NCBI GenBank assembly: GCA_003242275.1
Contig: QGUX01000004.1
Coordinates: 1-28,698 of the forward strand
Source of the DNA: Pseudomonadota bacterium
GTDB taxonomy: Bacteria; Pseudomonadota; Gammaproteobacteria; Steroidobacterales; Steroidobacteraceae
Length of the DNA: 28,698 nucleotides
Direction: 5' to 3'
Shown: positions 6,233 to 14,153 of the stretch, piece by piece
Numbering within the stretch: position 1 is the stretch's first letter
Layout of the letters: every line of letters starts with the position of its first letter
Position numbers and translations under genes: made by a program
Notes under the pieces: generated by a model
Seen by the model: the letters and a program-made list of their open reading frames with translations, nothing else
What the model was told of the DNA's origin: nothing
The model's database searches: none

Positions 6233-7306
6233 CTAGGGCATGCGCGTGAGCTCCAGTGGGCGGCGCTGCCCGGCCTGCGTGAAGTCACCGCTGATCCGGT
6301 TGCCCGACAGGGTGCCGGCATACGACGCCTGCCAGGCGTCGATGCGGATGGTCAGGCGTCCATCGACCAGCGCGGCGTCGTTCACCACGGTGTCCTGCGC
6401 ACCCTGCGCGGGCGAGCCGATATGGGCCAGCACCTCGCCCTTGTCGTTCCGTTCGAAGCGCAGGATGACCGGCAGCTCGCTCTGCTGTCCGGTCTGGGGG
6501 TTGGTCGCCAGCAGCGTGCCGCTCCAGCGGCCCTTCACTGCGTTCCAGGCCGCGGCATCGAGCTTCAGTGGCACCGGCGGCGGCTGGTAGTCGCCGCGCT
6601 GCAGGGTGAAATCCACGCCATCCGGCGAAACCATCGGACTGGGGACCTTGAGCCGGCCGGCCAGGCGACCACCGGACAGGCGGCCCTTGAATTCGAGGCG
6701 TCCCTGCAGGGACCTCAGTGACAGCACGCCATCTTCCACCGCCACGTCGGTCATCGGCTGCACCAGGCCCTGGTCGGGAATGGCCAGCGTGCCGGCGAGG
6801 CCGCCGTCCTGCTGCTGGAAGCGGAACACGATGCGCTGCTTGTTGGGACCCAGCGCCAGCTCGCCGTTCCAGGCCCCCACGTACTGCCGCGCCGCCTCGG
6901 CGCTGAGCGTGGGCTTCTGCCAGGGCGCGAGCTCCAGCGGCAGCTTGCCGCCGGGCTGGGACCACTCGCCGCTGATGCGGCCATTGGCGAACCTTCCCGC
7001 GTACGCGCCGCTCAGCGACGGCACGCTGAAGGACAGGCTCGTTCCATCCCACTTCACGTCGCTGACCGGCGTGTCCTTCACCTCCGGGTTGTCCGGGGAG
7101 TTCAGCACCGCCGTGTAGGCGCCTGCGGAAGCCCTGGTGAAGGTGAAGCGCACCGTCAGCGAGGTGTTCGGGTCGACCACGAGCTTGCCCTGCCATTCAC
7201 CGTCCAGCGCGGGCGCCGCCGGCAGCGCAGGCGATGCGGCCATCATCAGCAGCACCGCGGCGATGCCGGACCGTCTCGTCATTCCTTCCCGCCTGCCTGT
7301 GTCCAT
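6233..7306 (-). CDS. secreted protein with three lipocalin-like beta-rich repeats, unknown function
   Basis: A 357-residue protein. The ATG at 7306 is preceded at about five bases by AAGGAGGA; an in-frame ATG at 7324 overlaps the permease stop and has no such site. A signal peptide follows (about 9-31, LLMMAASPALPAA). The mature part is three repeats of about 90-95 residues (roughly 36-127, 144-236 and 258-354). Each begins with a G.W.G.L strand (GEWQGKL, GAWNGEL, GRWSGTL), has a VRF/FRF/LRF strand and ends with G..SG..(Q)....L. Similar units occur in periplasmic proteins and at the N terminus of some secreted hydrolases; no catalytic domain is attached here. It is the last gene of the ABC export unit, 10 bases after the permease stop. 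It could be a periplasmic accessory or substrate-binding factor. Confidence 0.6.
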   Translation of the reverse strand: MDTGRREGMTRRSGIAAVLLMMAASPALPAAPALDGEWQGKLVVDPNTSLTVRFTFTRASAGAYTAVLNSPDNPEVKDTPVSDVKWDGTSLSFSVPSLSGAYAGRFANGRISGEWSQPGGKLPLELAPWQKPTLSAEAARQYVGAWNGELALGPNKQRIVFRFQQQDGGLAGTLAIPDQGLVQPMTDVAVEDGVLSLRSLQGRLEFKGRLSGGRLAGRLKVPSPMVSPDGVDFTLQRGDYQPPPVPLKLDAAAWNAVKGRWSGTLLATNPQTGQQSELPVILRFERNDKGEVLAHIGSPAQGAQDTVVNDAALVDGRLTIRIDAWQASYAGTLSGNRISGDFTQAGQRRPLELTRMP

Positions 7307-7316
7307 GGTTCCTCCT

Positions 7317-9785
7317 TCAGACATGCCGCAGGGTATGGACCGGATCGGCGCTGGCCGTGCGCCAGGACTGTGCGGCGACCGTGGCGAAGGCCACCGCCGC
7401 GGCCACCGCGGCCGCGAGCACGAAGATCAGCGGATTGATGCCGGCGCGGTAGGCGAAGCCGGCCAGCCATTCGTCGACCGCGAAGTACGAGCCCACGGCG
7501 GCCAGCACCGAGGCCACCACCACCAGGCCGAGGATGCGCCGCGCCAGCAGGCCCACGATCTGCCACGAGGTGGCGCCCAGCACCTTGCGCGTGCCGATCT
7601 CGCGGGTGCGCTGCTCGGTGGTGAAGGCCGCGAGGCCGAACAGTCCCATGCAGGCGATCACGATGGACAGCGCCGCGAACAGGCCGATCAGGCGCGTGAG
7701 CTGGGCCTCGGTCGCGTACTGCGCGTCGAGCGCCTCGTCGAGGAAGCTGTACTCGAAGGGATGGCGCGGGTCGGCCTCGGCCATCACCTTCCCGGCATGC
7801 GCCAGCGCGCCCGGGATGTCCTCGCCCGACAGCGCCAGGATCAGGAAGCGCTGCTGGAACGGACGGTTCATCTCCTGCACCCGCGACATGTCGTTGTCGA
7901 GGCGGATCATCACCAGCGGCTCGATCTGGTGCTTGAGCGACTTGAAGTTGAAGTCCTGCACCACGCCGACCACGCGCCCGGACTGGCCGCCGACGGACAG
8001 GCGCCTGCCGATGGGATCGCTCCATCCCATGGCCTTCACCAGCGCCTCGTTGACCAGCATGTTCGAACCCACGTCGGTGAGCAGGCGCGAGGTCAGGCCG
8101 CGGCCCTGCAGGATGGTCAGGCCCATGACCTTCTCGTAGTCCTCGCCCATGGGCAGGACGTTCAGGATCTGCTGCTCCATCGCGCCCTCGTTGTTCTCGA
8201 CCTGCACGAGGGTGATCGGCGAGCGGTCGCCGCGGTCGGGGGTGTTGCCAGCCACGGCCACGCCCTGGATGCGGCTGTCGGCCAGCAGGGCATTGCGTAT
8301 CGAGGGAATCTTCTCGATGGTGGCCGCGCCGCGCAGCGACACCATCAGGCGGTTCTCCTTCTCGAAGCCCAGCGGCCGGCTGGCCACGTAGTGCATCTGG
8401 GCCATCATCAGCAGCGTGCAGGCGATGGCCGCGGCCGAGATGGTGAACTGCACCAGCACGAGGGCCTCGCGCAGCCTGAGGCTGCCCTTGCCGGCCGTCA
8501 CCTGCCGGCCGGCCAGTGCCGTCAGCGGCGCCCAGGAAGAAAGATAGAAGGCCGGATACAGGCCCGAGACCAGACCCACGCCCACCGCCGCCGCCACCAG
8601 CCACAGGGCGAGCTGCGGCTCCTGCAGCAGGTCGAGGCTGACCTTGCCGTCCATCAGCGAGTTGATGGGCGTGAAGCGCAGCGCCAGCTCGACCAGGATC
8701 ACCGCCAGCGCCACCGCCACCAGCGAGAACAGCAGCGCCTCGCCCATGAACTGCAAGGCCAGGGAGGCGCGGCTGGCGCCCAGGATCTTGCGGAACGCCA
8801 CCGAGCGGGCGCGCCGCGTGGCGCGCGCGGTGGCGAGGTTCATGTAGTTGATGGCGGCGATGGCCAGGATGATCAGCGCCACCGCGGCGCAGCCGAACAG
8901 GTAGGCGCGGTTGCCGGTGGGCTGGTCGTAGCCCACGTCGCTGTACAGGTGGACATCGCGCATGGGCTGCAGCCAGCTGCGCCACTCCATGTTCAGCGCC
9001 CGCATGGTGTCGGCCATGTACTTCTCATAGAAGGCCTGGCTCAGCCCGGCCCACTCCTCCATGCGGAAGTCCGGGTGCATCTGCAGGAAGGTGTAGGTGA
9101 TGGCCTGCGGCCCGGTGAGCTGCTGCCGGCGCTGGGTGGGATTGTCGGCGAGCTGCAGGAAGGGCAGGTTGTTCGAGAACAGGAAGTCGTACTTCATGTG
9201 CGTGTTGGCCGGCAGGTCGGCGAACACGAGGCGCACGGTGTTGACGTTGCCCGAATCGGTGGCGAGCTGCCTGCCGATGGGGTCCTCGTCGCCGAAGTAC
9301 TTCTTCGCCACGGTCTGGCTGATGGCCAGCGCGCCGCCGTCGCGCAGCGCCGTGGCCGGGTCGCCCGCGATGATCCTGTGCGGCAGCACCTCGAACACGT
9401 GCGGGTCGACGAAGTAGCTGTGCTCCCAGAAGTACACCACGTCCGGCTGTTCCGGCCGGCGGATGGCCACGCCGCCGTTGTTGGCGTTGTTGCGGAAGCG
9501 GACGTAGTTCCTGATGACGTTCGGGTACTCGGCCGCCAGCATGGGTCCGAGCGCATCCGAGGCGATGGCGAAGGTCTCCACCTTGCCGGCGTTGTTGTAC
9601 TCGTTCTCGATGCGATAGATGTGCTCGTGGCCCTCGTAGTGGCGGTCGTAGGTCAGCTCGCTGCGCAGGTACAGGCCCAGGATCAGGCAGGAGGCCAGTC
9701 CCAGCGCCAGGCCCAGGATGTTGATCGAGGTGTAGAGCTTCTCGCGGGTGAAGTTGCGCGCCAGGACCACCAGGTAGTTGCGCAT
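7317..9785 (-). CDS. ABC transporter permease, MacB/FtsX type (duplicated FtsX domain)
   Basis: An 822-residue inner-membrane protein. The ATG at 9785 is chosen because MRNYLVVLARNFTREKLYT, then the first membrane segment (about 20-42), are typical family starts; the frame extends further upstream over the ATPase gene but is not coding there. A MacB-type periplasmic domain (about 45-280) is followed by an FtsX domain with RSVAFRKILGASRASL, a short linker helix pair, a second periplasmic domain and a second FtsX domain with TREIGTRKVLGATSWQI near the C terminus. Such two-FtsX proteins transmit ATP hydrolysis across the membrane (mechanotransmission) rather than forming a classical channel. It sits five bases after the ATPase stop and needs that ATPase. 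Substrate unknown. Confidence 0.88.
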   Translation of the reverse strand: MRNYLVVLARNFTREKLYTSINILGLALGLASCLILGLYLRSELTYDRHYEGHEHIYRIENEYNNAGKVETFAIASDALGPMLAAEYPNVIRNYVRFRNNANNGGVAIRRPEQPDVVYFWEHSYFVDPHVFEVLPHRIIAGDPATALRDGGALAISQTVAKKYFGDEDPIGRQLATDSGNVNTVRLVFADLPANTHMKYDFLFSNNLPFLQLADNPTQRRQQLTGPQAITYTFLQMHPDFRMEEWAGLSQAFYEKYMADTMRALNMEWRSWLQPMRDVHLYSDVGYDQPTGNRAYLFGCAAVALIILAIAAINYMNLATARATRRARSVAFRKILGASRASLALQFMGEALLFSLVAVALAVILVELALRFTPINSLMDGKVSLDLLQEPQLALWLVAAAVGVGLVSGLYPAFYLSSWAPLTALAGRQVTAGKGSLRLREALVLVQFTISAAAIACTLLMMAQMHYVASRPLGFEKENRLMVSLRGAATIEKIPSIRNALLADSRIQGVAVAGNTPDRGDRSPITLVQVENNEGAMEQQILNVLPMGEDYEKVMGLTILQGRGLTSRLLTDVGSNMLVNEALVKAMGWSDPIGRRLSVGGQSGRVVGVVQDFNFKSLKHQIEPLVMIRLDNDMSRVQEMNRPFQQRFLILALSGEDIPGALAHAGKVMAEADPRHPFEYSFLDEALDAQYATEAQLTRLIGLFAALSIVIACMGLFGLAAFTTEQRTREIGTRKVLGATSWQIVGLLARRILGLVVVASVLAAVGSYFAVDEWLAGFAYRAGINPLIFVLAAAVAAAVAFATVAAQSWRTASADPVHTLRHV

Positions 9786-9790
9786 GGCCG

Positions 9791-10477
9791 CTACTGCCGC
9801 ACGTTGCCGCGGTCGGAGACAATCTTGCCGTCGAGCAGGCTGACGATGCGGTCGCTGACCGCTGCGTTGGCCTCCGAGTGCGTGACCATCAGGATGGTGG
9901 TGCCCTCGTCGTTCAGCCGCCGCAGCAGGCGCATCACCTCGTCGCCATGCTCGGAGTCGAGGTTGCCCGTGGGCTCGTCGGCGAGGATCAGCTTCGGCCG
10001 GCACACCAGCGCGCGCGCCACCGCCACGCGCTGCTGCTGGCCGCCGGAGAGCTGCGCCGGGAAGTGGTTGCGGCGGTGCGCGATGTCCATGCGCTCGAGC
10101 ACCTCGTCCACCCTCCCCTTGCGTTCCCGCGCGGGCACGTTGCCGTATACCAGCGGCAGCTCGACGTTCTCGTACACGGTGAGCTCGTCGATCAGGTTGA
10201 AGCTCTGGAACACGAAGCCGATGTTGGCCTTGCGGATCTGGGCGCGGCGGCTCTCCGGGTAGCGCGACACGTCCTCCCCGAGGAAGCGGTAGGTGCCGCC
10301 GCTGGGCGAGTCGATCAGGCCGAGGATGTGCAGCAGTGTCGACTTGCCGCAACCCGACGGCCCCATGATGGAGACGAACTCGCCCTCGCCCAGCGTGAAG
10401 TCCACGCCGCCCACCGCCGTGGTTTCCACGGTGTCGGTGCGATACACCTTCTGCAGGTTGCTCGTCTCGATGATCAC
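9791..10477 (-). CDS. ABC transporter ATP-binding protein (MacB/LolD class)
   Basis: A 228-residue cytoplasmic ATPase starting with GTG (10477). Walker A GPSGCGKST is at 39-47, Q-loop Q91, signature LSGGQ at 143-147, Walker B LILADEP at 163-169 and the switch histidine H200 in VTHSE. The sequence is complete and all catalytic residues are present. The E-P-T-G-N-L-D after Walker B and the FQSFNLI Q-loop place it in the LolD/FtsE/MacB group that works with FtsX-like permeases. Its GTG overlaps the adaptor stop (GTGA, 10474-10477), so translation is coupled. Partners are the adaptor upstream and the permease downstream. Confidence 0.93.
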   Translation of the reverse strand: MIIETSNLQKVYRTDTVETTAVGGVDFTLGEGEFVSIMGPSGCGKSTLLHILGLIDSPSGGTYRFLGEDVSRYPESRRAQIRKANIGFVFQSFNLIDELTVYENVELPLVYGNVPARERKGRVDEVLERMDIAHRRNHFPAQLSGGQQQRVAVARALVCRPKLILADEPTGNLDSEHGDEVMRLLRRLNDEGTTILMVTHSEANAAVSDRIVSLLDGKIVSDRGNVRQ

Positions 10478-11739
10478 AGGGGCTCCTTGAACTGCAGTTC
10501 GTCGACGTTGTTGTAGGTGTCGTAGCCGGAGACGACGATGCGGTCGCCCTCCCGCAGGCCCTCGAGCACCTCGACCTGGCGGGGGTTCTGGCGGCCCAGG
10601 CGCACGTCCATGCGGCGCGCGGACCTGCCGTCCGGCGCGACCAGGTACACCCAGCGGCCGGCAGTGTGCTGGTAGAAGCCGCCCCTGGCCACGATCAGGC
10701 TCTCGGAGGGCGAGCTGAAGGACAGCTCCACGGTCACCGTCTGCCCGCGCCGCAGCGTGGCCGGTACCTCGCCGGTGAACACCACGTCGGCCTGGAAGAC
10801 GTTCTGCTGCACCTCCGGGTACACCTTGCTGACGGTGACATCCCAGGCGCGGCCATCGATCAGCACATGGCCGGTGGTGCCGGACGACACGCGCGTGCTG
10901 TAGGCCTGGTCGATGCTGGTGCGGATCTTGAACTCGTCCAGCAGGTCGATCTGGCCGATGCGCTGGCCGGGCTGGATGTTCTGGCCCACCTCGGCGCTGA
11001 TGGTGGACAGGTGGCCCGAGATCGGCGCGCGCACCTCCAGGCTCTTGACGATCTGCTCCAGCAGCCCGAGGTTCTCGGTCAGCCGCACGATGGATTTCTT
11101 GGCCTGCTCGAGCTGGCGGGCGCTGATGATCTCCTCCTGGCGCATGCGCTCGAGCATCAGCTCGCGGCGGTCCTTGAGGTACTTCAGCTGGTCGCGCGTG
11201 AGCTCGTACTCCTCCTGCGAGATCGGGCTGTTGGGATTCTTCATCAGCGCGTCGTAGCGGCGGAACTTCGCCTCCACGTCGTTGATCTCGTGCTCCAGGT
11301 TCAGCAGCTGCTCCTGCAGCAGCAGCGTGCTCTGCGCGCGGTTGAATTCGGTGTTGCGCTGGATGTCCAGCGTCTCGAGCAGGCGCGTCTCGGTCTCGAT
11401 GGCGCTGCGCTGCGCCTGCGGGTTCGAGAACTTGAGGATCAGCTGGCCTTCCTCGATGTACTGGCCGCCCTCGACGAAGATCTGCTCCACGCGGCCGCCG
11501 CCCTCCACGTCCAGGTAGACGGAGGTGGCCGGTTCGACGCGGCCCTCGAAGGGGTAGTACTCGCGGAACAGGCCCTTCTCGACCACGGCGGTGGTCATGC
11601 GCGAGGTGTCCACCTTCAGGCGCGAGGTGCCGGCGCGGGCCCAGAGCTGCCAGGCCACCAGCAGCGCGGCCAGCGCCGCCATGCCCACCAGGGCGAGCTG
11701 CAGCGGGGAGCGCCGTGGTTTTTCGATGACCCTGTCCAT
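10474..11739 (-). CDS. HlyD/MacA-type periplasmic adaptor of the ABC export system
   Basis: A 421-residue membrane-fusion protein. An N-terminal membrane anchor (about 13-33) is followed by a first lipoyl/barrel-sandwich half (about 60-105, with VEGGGRVEQIFVEGG). A long alpha-helical coiled-coil hairpin follows (about 110-220, rich in E, R, L, Q). The second lipoyl half (EVRAPISGHLSTISAEVGQ) and beta-barrel and membrane-proximal domains make up the rest. It should link the inner-membrane permease to an outer-membrane channel. No TolC-like gene is in the window, so the channel must be encoded elsewhere. A GGGG ribosome binding site precedes the ATG. It is the first gene of the export unit, divergent from the TonB-domain gene at 11866. 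Confidence 0.88.
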   Translation of the reverse strand: MDRVIEKPRRSPLQLALVGMAALAALLVAWQLWARAGTSRLKVDTSRMTTAVVEKGLFREYYPFEGRVEPATSVYLDVEGGGRVEQIFVEGGQYIEEGQLILKFSNPQAQRSAIETETRLLETLDIQRNTEFNRAQSTLLLQEQLLNLEHEINDVEAKFRRYDALMKNPNSPISQEEYELTRDQLKYLKDRRELMLERMRQEEIISARQLEQAKKSIVRLTENLGLLEQIVKSLEVRAPISGHLSTISAEVGQNIQPGQRIGQIDLLDEFKIRTSIDQAYSTRVSSGTTGHVLIDGRAWDVTVSKVYPEVQQNVFQADVVFTGEVPATLRRGQTVTVELSFSSPSESLIVARGGFYQHTAGRWVYLVAPDGRSARRMDVRLGRQNPRQVEVLEGLREGDRIVVSGYDTYNNVDELQFKEPL

Positions 11740-11865
11740 GGTGCCCCGATAGTCCCGGGCTGCGCCCGCTTCCTTACAGTCGCATAATCGCGTTGCTCGC
11801 TGGGGCGTGTTTCCGTTTTCTGACGCGCCGCAACTCCCGGGGCGTTGTCAGGTCAAACTAGAGCA

Positions 11866-12243
11866 ATGGATATCCAGCCTCCGCTGACCCTGCTGGCCGC
11901 AGGCGCGCTGCTCGGCGCGCTCCCCGCCGTGGCGCAGCGCATCGAGCATCCGGCCGCGCTGCGCGTGCAGGGCGAGGAGCTCGGGCGCTTCCGCCTGCTG
12001 CGCGGTGATCCACCCGCGAAACACTATCCCGAGGCCGCGCGCCGCCAGGGCATTGATGGCGTGGTCATCGTCGACGTGATGATCAACGAAACCGGCCAGG
12101 TGCTGGAGGCGCAGGTGATCAGCGAGACGCCGCGCAACCAGGGCTTCGGCATCGCGGCGCTGGACGCCGCCAAGACCTTCGAGTTCGAGAACCCGCTCCG
12201 GCGCTGGGTGGTGTTCACGCTCACCATCGAGTTCCTGCCGTAG
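11866..12243 (+). CDS. TonB C-terminal-domain protein, small secreted
   Basis: A 125-residue protein starting at ATG 11866 with a signal peptide (about 1-24, ending AVAQ). The rest is a TonB C-terminal-like domain: YPEAARRQGIDGVVIVDVMINETGQVLEAQVI and a final FTLTIEFLP strand. Full TonB proteins have an N-terminal membrane anchor and a proline-rich linker; both are absent, so this is a stand-alone domain that cannot transduce energy in the usual way. It lies six bases before the diguanylate cyclase start, so the two are likely one transcript. The ribosome binding site is weak. Function unknown; it may bind peptidoglycan or a partner protein. Confidence 0.75.
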   Translation: MDIQPPLTLLAAGALLGALPAVAQRIEHPAALRVQGEELGRFRLLRGDPPAKHYPEAARRQGIDGVVIVDVMINETGQVLEAQVISETPRNQGFGIAALDAAKTFEFENPLRRWVVFTLTIEFLP

Positions 12244-12249
12244 CGCCGC

Positions 12250-13461
12250 ATGCGACTGGCTCCCCTGCTTCGCTTCCGGTTGCGCGTGATGCTGGCTGCG
12301 GCGGCCGCCGCGGCCGCGCTGCTGCTGGCGCTGGTGCTGATCCCGCAGGTTGTGGCCCGCGACGCGCGGCTGGAGGTGCTGCGCCGGCACGTGGACCAGG
12401 TCGCGCGCTTGGCCGCCAGCCACATCGACGGCGACCTGCACCGCGCCCTGCTCGACGGCAATGCCGGCGAGGCCCTGCTGGCCGAGGCGCGGCGGCCGCT
12501 GATGCGGCTGCACGAGACCTGGCCGGAGGCCTTCTACGTCTACACCATGGCCATCCGCGACGGGCGGGCGCACTTCGTGCTCGACACTGCGCAGGAGCCG
12601 GATTTCGCCGCGCGGCGCGGGCTGCGAGCCTCGGCCTACATGGAGCCCTTCGAGCAGCGCGCGCAGTACCGCGATGACTGGCTGGAACGGCTGGCCGCCG
12701 GCGAGGTGTACGTGACGCCGGGATTCCAGCAGGACGATTACGGCACCTTCCTCAGCGGCCATGCGCCGCTGTTCGACAGCGCCGGGCGGATGAGCGGCTT
12801 CGTCGGGGTGGACTTCGCGCTGGACTATTTCCTCGCGCAGGAGGCGCGCTTCCGCCGCATCGAGTACGCCAGCGTGTCGGTGACCTTGCTGCTGTCGCTG
12901 CTGCTGGGCTACGCCTATGCGCGGCGGGACTACGTGCAGCAGACCGAGCTGCAGCGCCACTACCGCCGCTCCATGCGCGATCCGCTCACCGGCCTGCCCA
13001 ACCGGCGCGGTGCGATGGCGGCCATCAACGACGCCTGGTACGGGACGGATGCCGCCGCGCATGCGGTGCTGCTGGTCGACGTCGACCACTTCAAGGGCAT
13101 CAACGACTCGCAGGGCCACCAGGTGGGCGACGGCATCCTGCGCGCGCTGGCCGGCGCCCTGCGCGGCAGCGTGCGTCCGGGCGACATCACGGCGCGGCTG
13201 GGCGGGGACGAGTTCCTGATCTTCGCCCGCGACTGCGACCGGGGCGGCGCCGCGCAGATCGCGCAGCGGCTGCTGGCGGCGGTGCGCGCGGTGAAAAAGC
13301 CGGCGCCGTTCACGGTATCGGTGGGATGCGCGATGGCCCGGGGACTGGAGGGCGGCTTCGAGCTGCTGTACCGGCAGGCCGATGCGGCGCTGTACAAGGC
13401 CAAGAACGACGGCCGCGACTGCTTCGCCGTGTACGAGGAAGAGGAGGAGCAGCCCGCGTGA
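12250..13461 (+). CDS. membrane diguanylate cyclase with periplasmic sensor domain
   Basis: A 403-residue signalling enzyme that should make cyclic di-GMP from two GTP. Membrane segments at about 16-33 and 208-224 enclose a periplasmic sensing region (about 34-205) of CACHE-like size; the ligand is not apparent. The GGDEF domain (about 240-400) has the substrate/metal region LLVDVDHFKGIND (274-286), the active-site motif GGDEF at 318-322 and an intact RxxD inhibitory site (RPGD 309-312) five residues before it. It should therefore be active and product-inhibited. The C terminus is unusually acidic (EEEEEE). It starts six bases after the TonB-domain gene. Confidence 0.92.
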   Translation: MRLAPLLRFRLRVMLAAAAAAAALLLALVLIPQVVARDARLEVLRRHVDQVARLAASHIDGDLHRALLDGNAGEALLAEARRPLMRLHETWPEAFYVYTMAIRDGRAHFVLDTAQEPDFAARRGLRASAYMEPFEQRAQYRDDWLERLAAGEVYVTPGFQQDDYGTFLSGHAPLFDSAGRMSGFVGVDFALDYFLAQEARFRRIEYASVSVTLLLSLLLGYAYARRDYVQQTELQRHYRRSMRDPLTGLPNRRGAMAAINDAWYGTDAAAHAVLLVDVDHFKGINDSQGHQVGDGILRALAGALRGSVRPGDITARLGGDEFLIFARDCDRGGAAQIAQRLLAAVRAVKKPAPFTVSVGCAMARGLEGGFELLYRQADAALYKAKNDGRDCFAVYEEEEEQPA

Positions 13462-13502
13462 CGCGACGGGACGGCCGTCGCGACTGGCGCGCGTGATGCG
13501 GG

Positions 13503-13534
13503 TTCAGGACGGGTTCACTCCCCCGCGCAATAAT
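13503..13534 (+). promoter_or_regulatory. direct-repeat promoter motif (site B)
   Basis: TTCAGGACGGGTTCA (13503-13517) has two TTCA half-sites 11 bases apart, a C-rich spacer, then CAATAAT (13528-13534) as a possible -10. It matches site A at 3305-3337 in sequence, order and spacing. The -10 ends six bases before the ATG at 13541. Confidence 0.45.
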
Positions 13535-13540
13535 CGGCGC

Positions 13541-14044
13541 ATGATCCGCCCGTTCGCCGCGCTTGCCACCGTCCTGCTGCTGGCGCCCGCCGGCGCACAA
13601 ACGCTGCTCGCCAGCCGTCCGCCCGAGATCGTCGCCGCGCGCGTGCTGGACCTGGTGAACCAGGCGCGCGCCCAGGGCCGGCGCTGCGGCGCGCAGGACT
13701 TTCCGCCCACCGCGCCACTGGCCGAGGCGCAGCCGCTCGAAGCTGCGGCGCGGGCGCATGCCCGCGACATGGCCAACGGTGGTTTCTTCGAACATCGGGG
13801 CAGCAACGGCAGCCAGCCGCGCGACCGCGTACGCGCCTCCGGCTACCGGGCGCGCCTGACCGGGGAGAACATCGCCTTCGGGCCGGAGTCGGCCGAGGAG
13901 GTGGTGGCCGGCTGGCTGGCCAGTCCCGGGCACTGCGCCAACATCATGGATGGCCGCTTCCGCCATACAGGCGTGGGCTTCGCCGAGGGGCGCAAGGCCG
14001 GACATTACTATTGGGTGCAGACCTTCGCTGCGCCCGGCGGCTGA
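13541..14044 (+). CDS. secreted CAP/SCP domain protein
   Basis: A 167-residue secreted protein. The signal peptide (about 1-20, ending PAGAQ) begins at ATG 13541. The CAP (SCP/PR-1) fold is shown by the four conserved acidic/histidine positions in order: H73 (RAHARDMA), FFEH (E84, H85), GEN (E109) and SPGHCANIM (H131). Bacterial CAP proteins act in the periplasm or outside; activities claimed for the family include lipid binding and proteolysis, and none can be assigned here. The start lacks any Shine-Dalgarno and lies only six bases after a -10-like CAATAAT, suggesting a leaderless transcript. The neighbour upstream is the diguanylate cyclase, 79 bases away. Confidence 0.85.
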   Translation: MIRPFAALATVLLLAPAGAQTLLASRPPEIVAARVLDLVNQARAQGRRCGAQDFPPTAPLAEAQPLEAAARAHARDMANGGFFEHRGSNGSQPRDRVRASGYRARLTGENIAFGPESAEEVVAGWLASPGHCANIMDGRFRHTGVGFAEGRKAGHYYWVQTFAAPGG

Positions 14045-14153
14045 GGACCCCGTCCGGATCTTCGCATCGCGCAGCGCTGCGACCCCGCCCTCGACAGTCC
14101 GCAGCGGCACGCGCATGCTGGCAAGGTCCGTCGGCCAGTTTCCCGGGTATTCC

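Noticed and set aside
7137..10262. A 1041-codon open frame on the plus strand opposite the ABC permease and ATPase.
   Set aside because: It is an antisense shadow caused by high GC and codon bias: H/Q/R/A/V/L-rich with no domain, while the minus strand encodes clear MacB-type motifs.
14070..14081. 12-bp palindrome CGCAGCGCTGCG between the CAP and ankyrin genes.
   Set aside because: Short palindromes of this GC composition are expected by chance in sequence this rich in GC.
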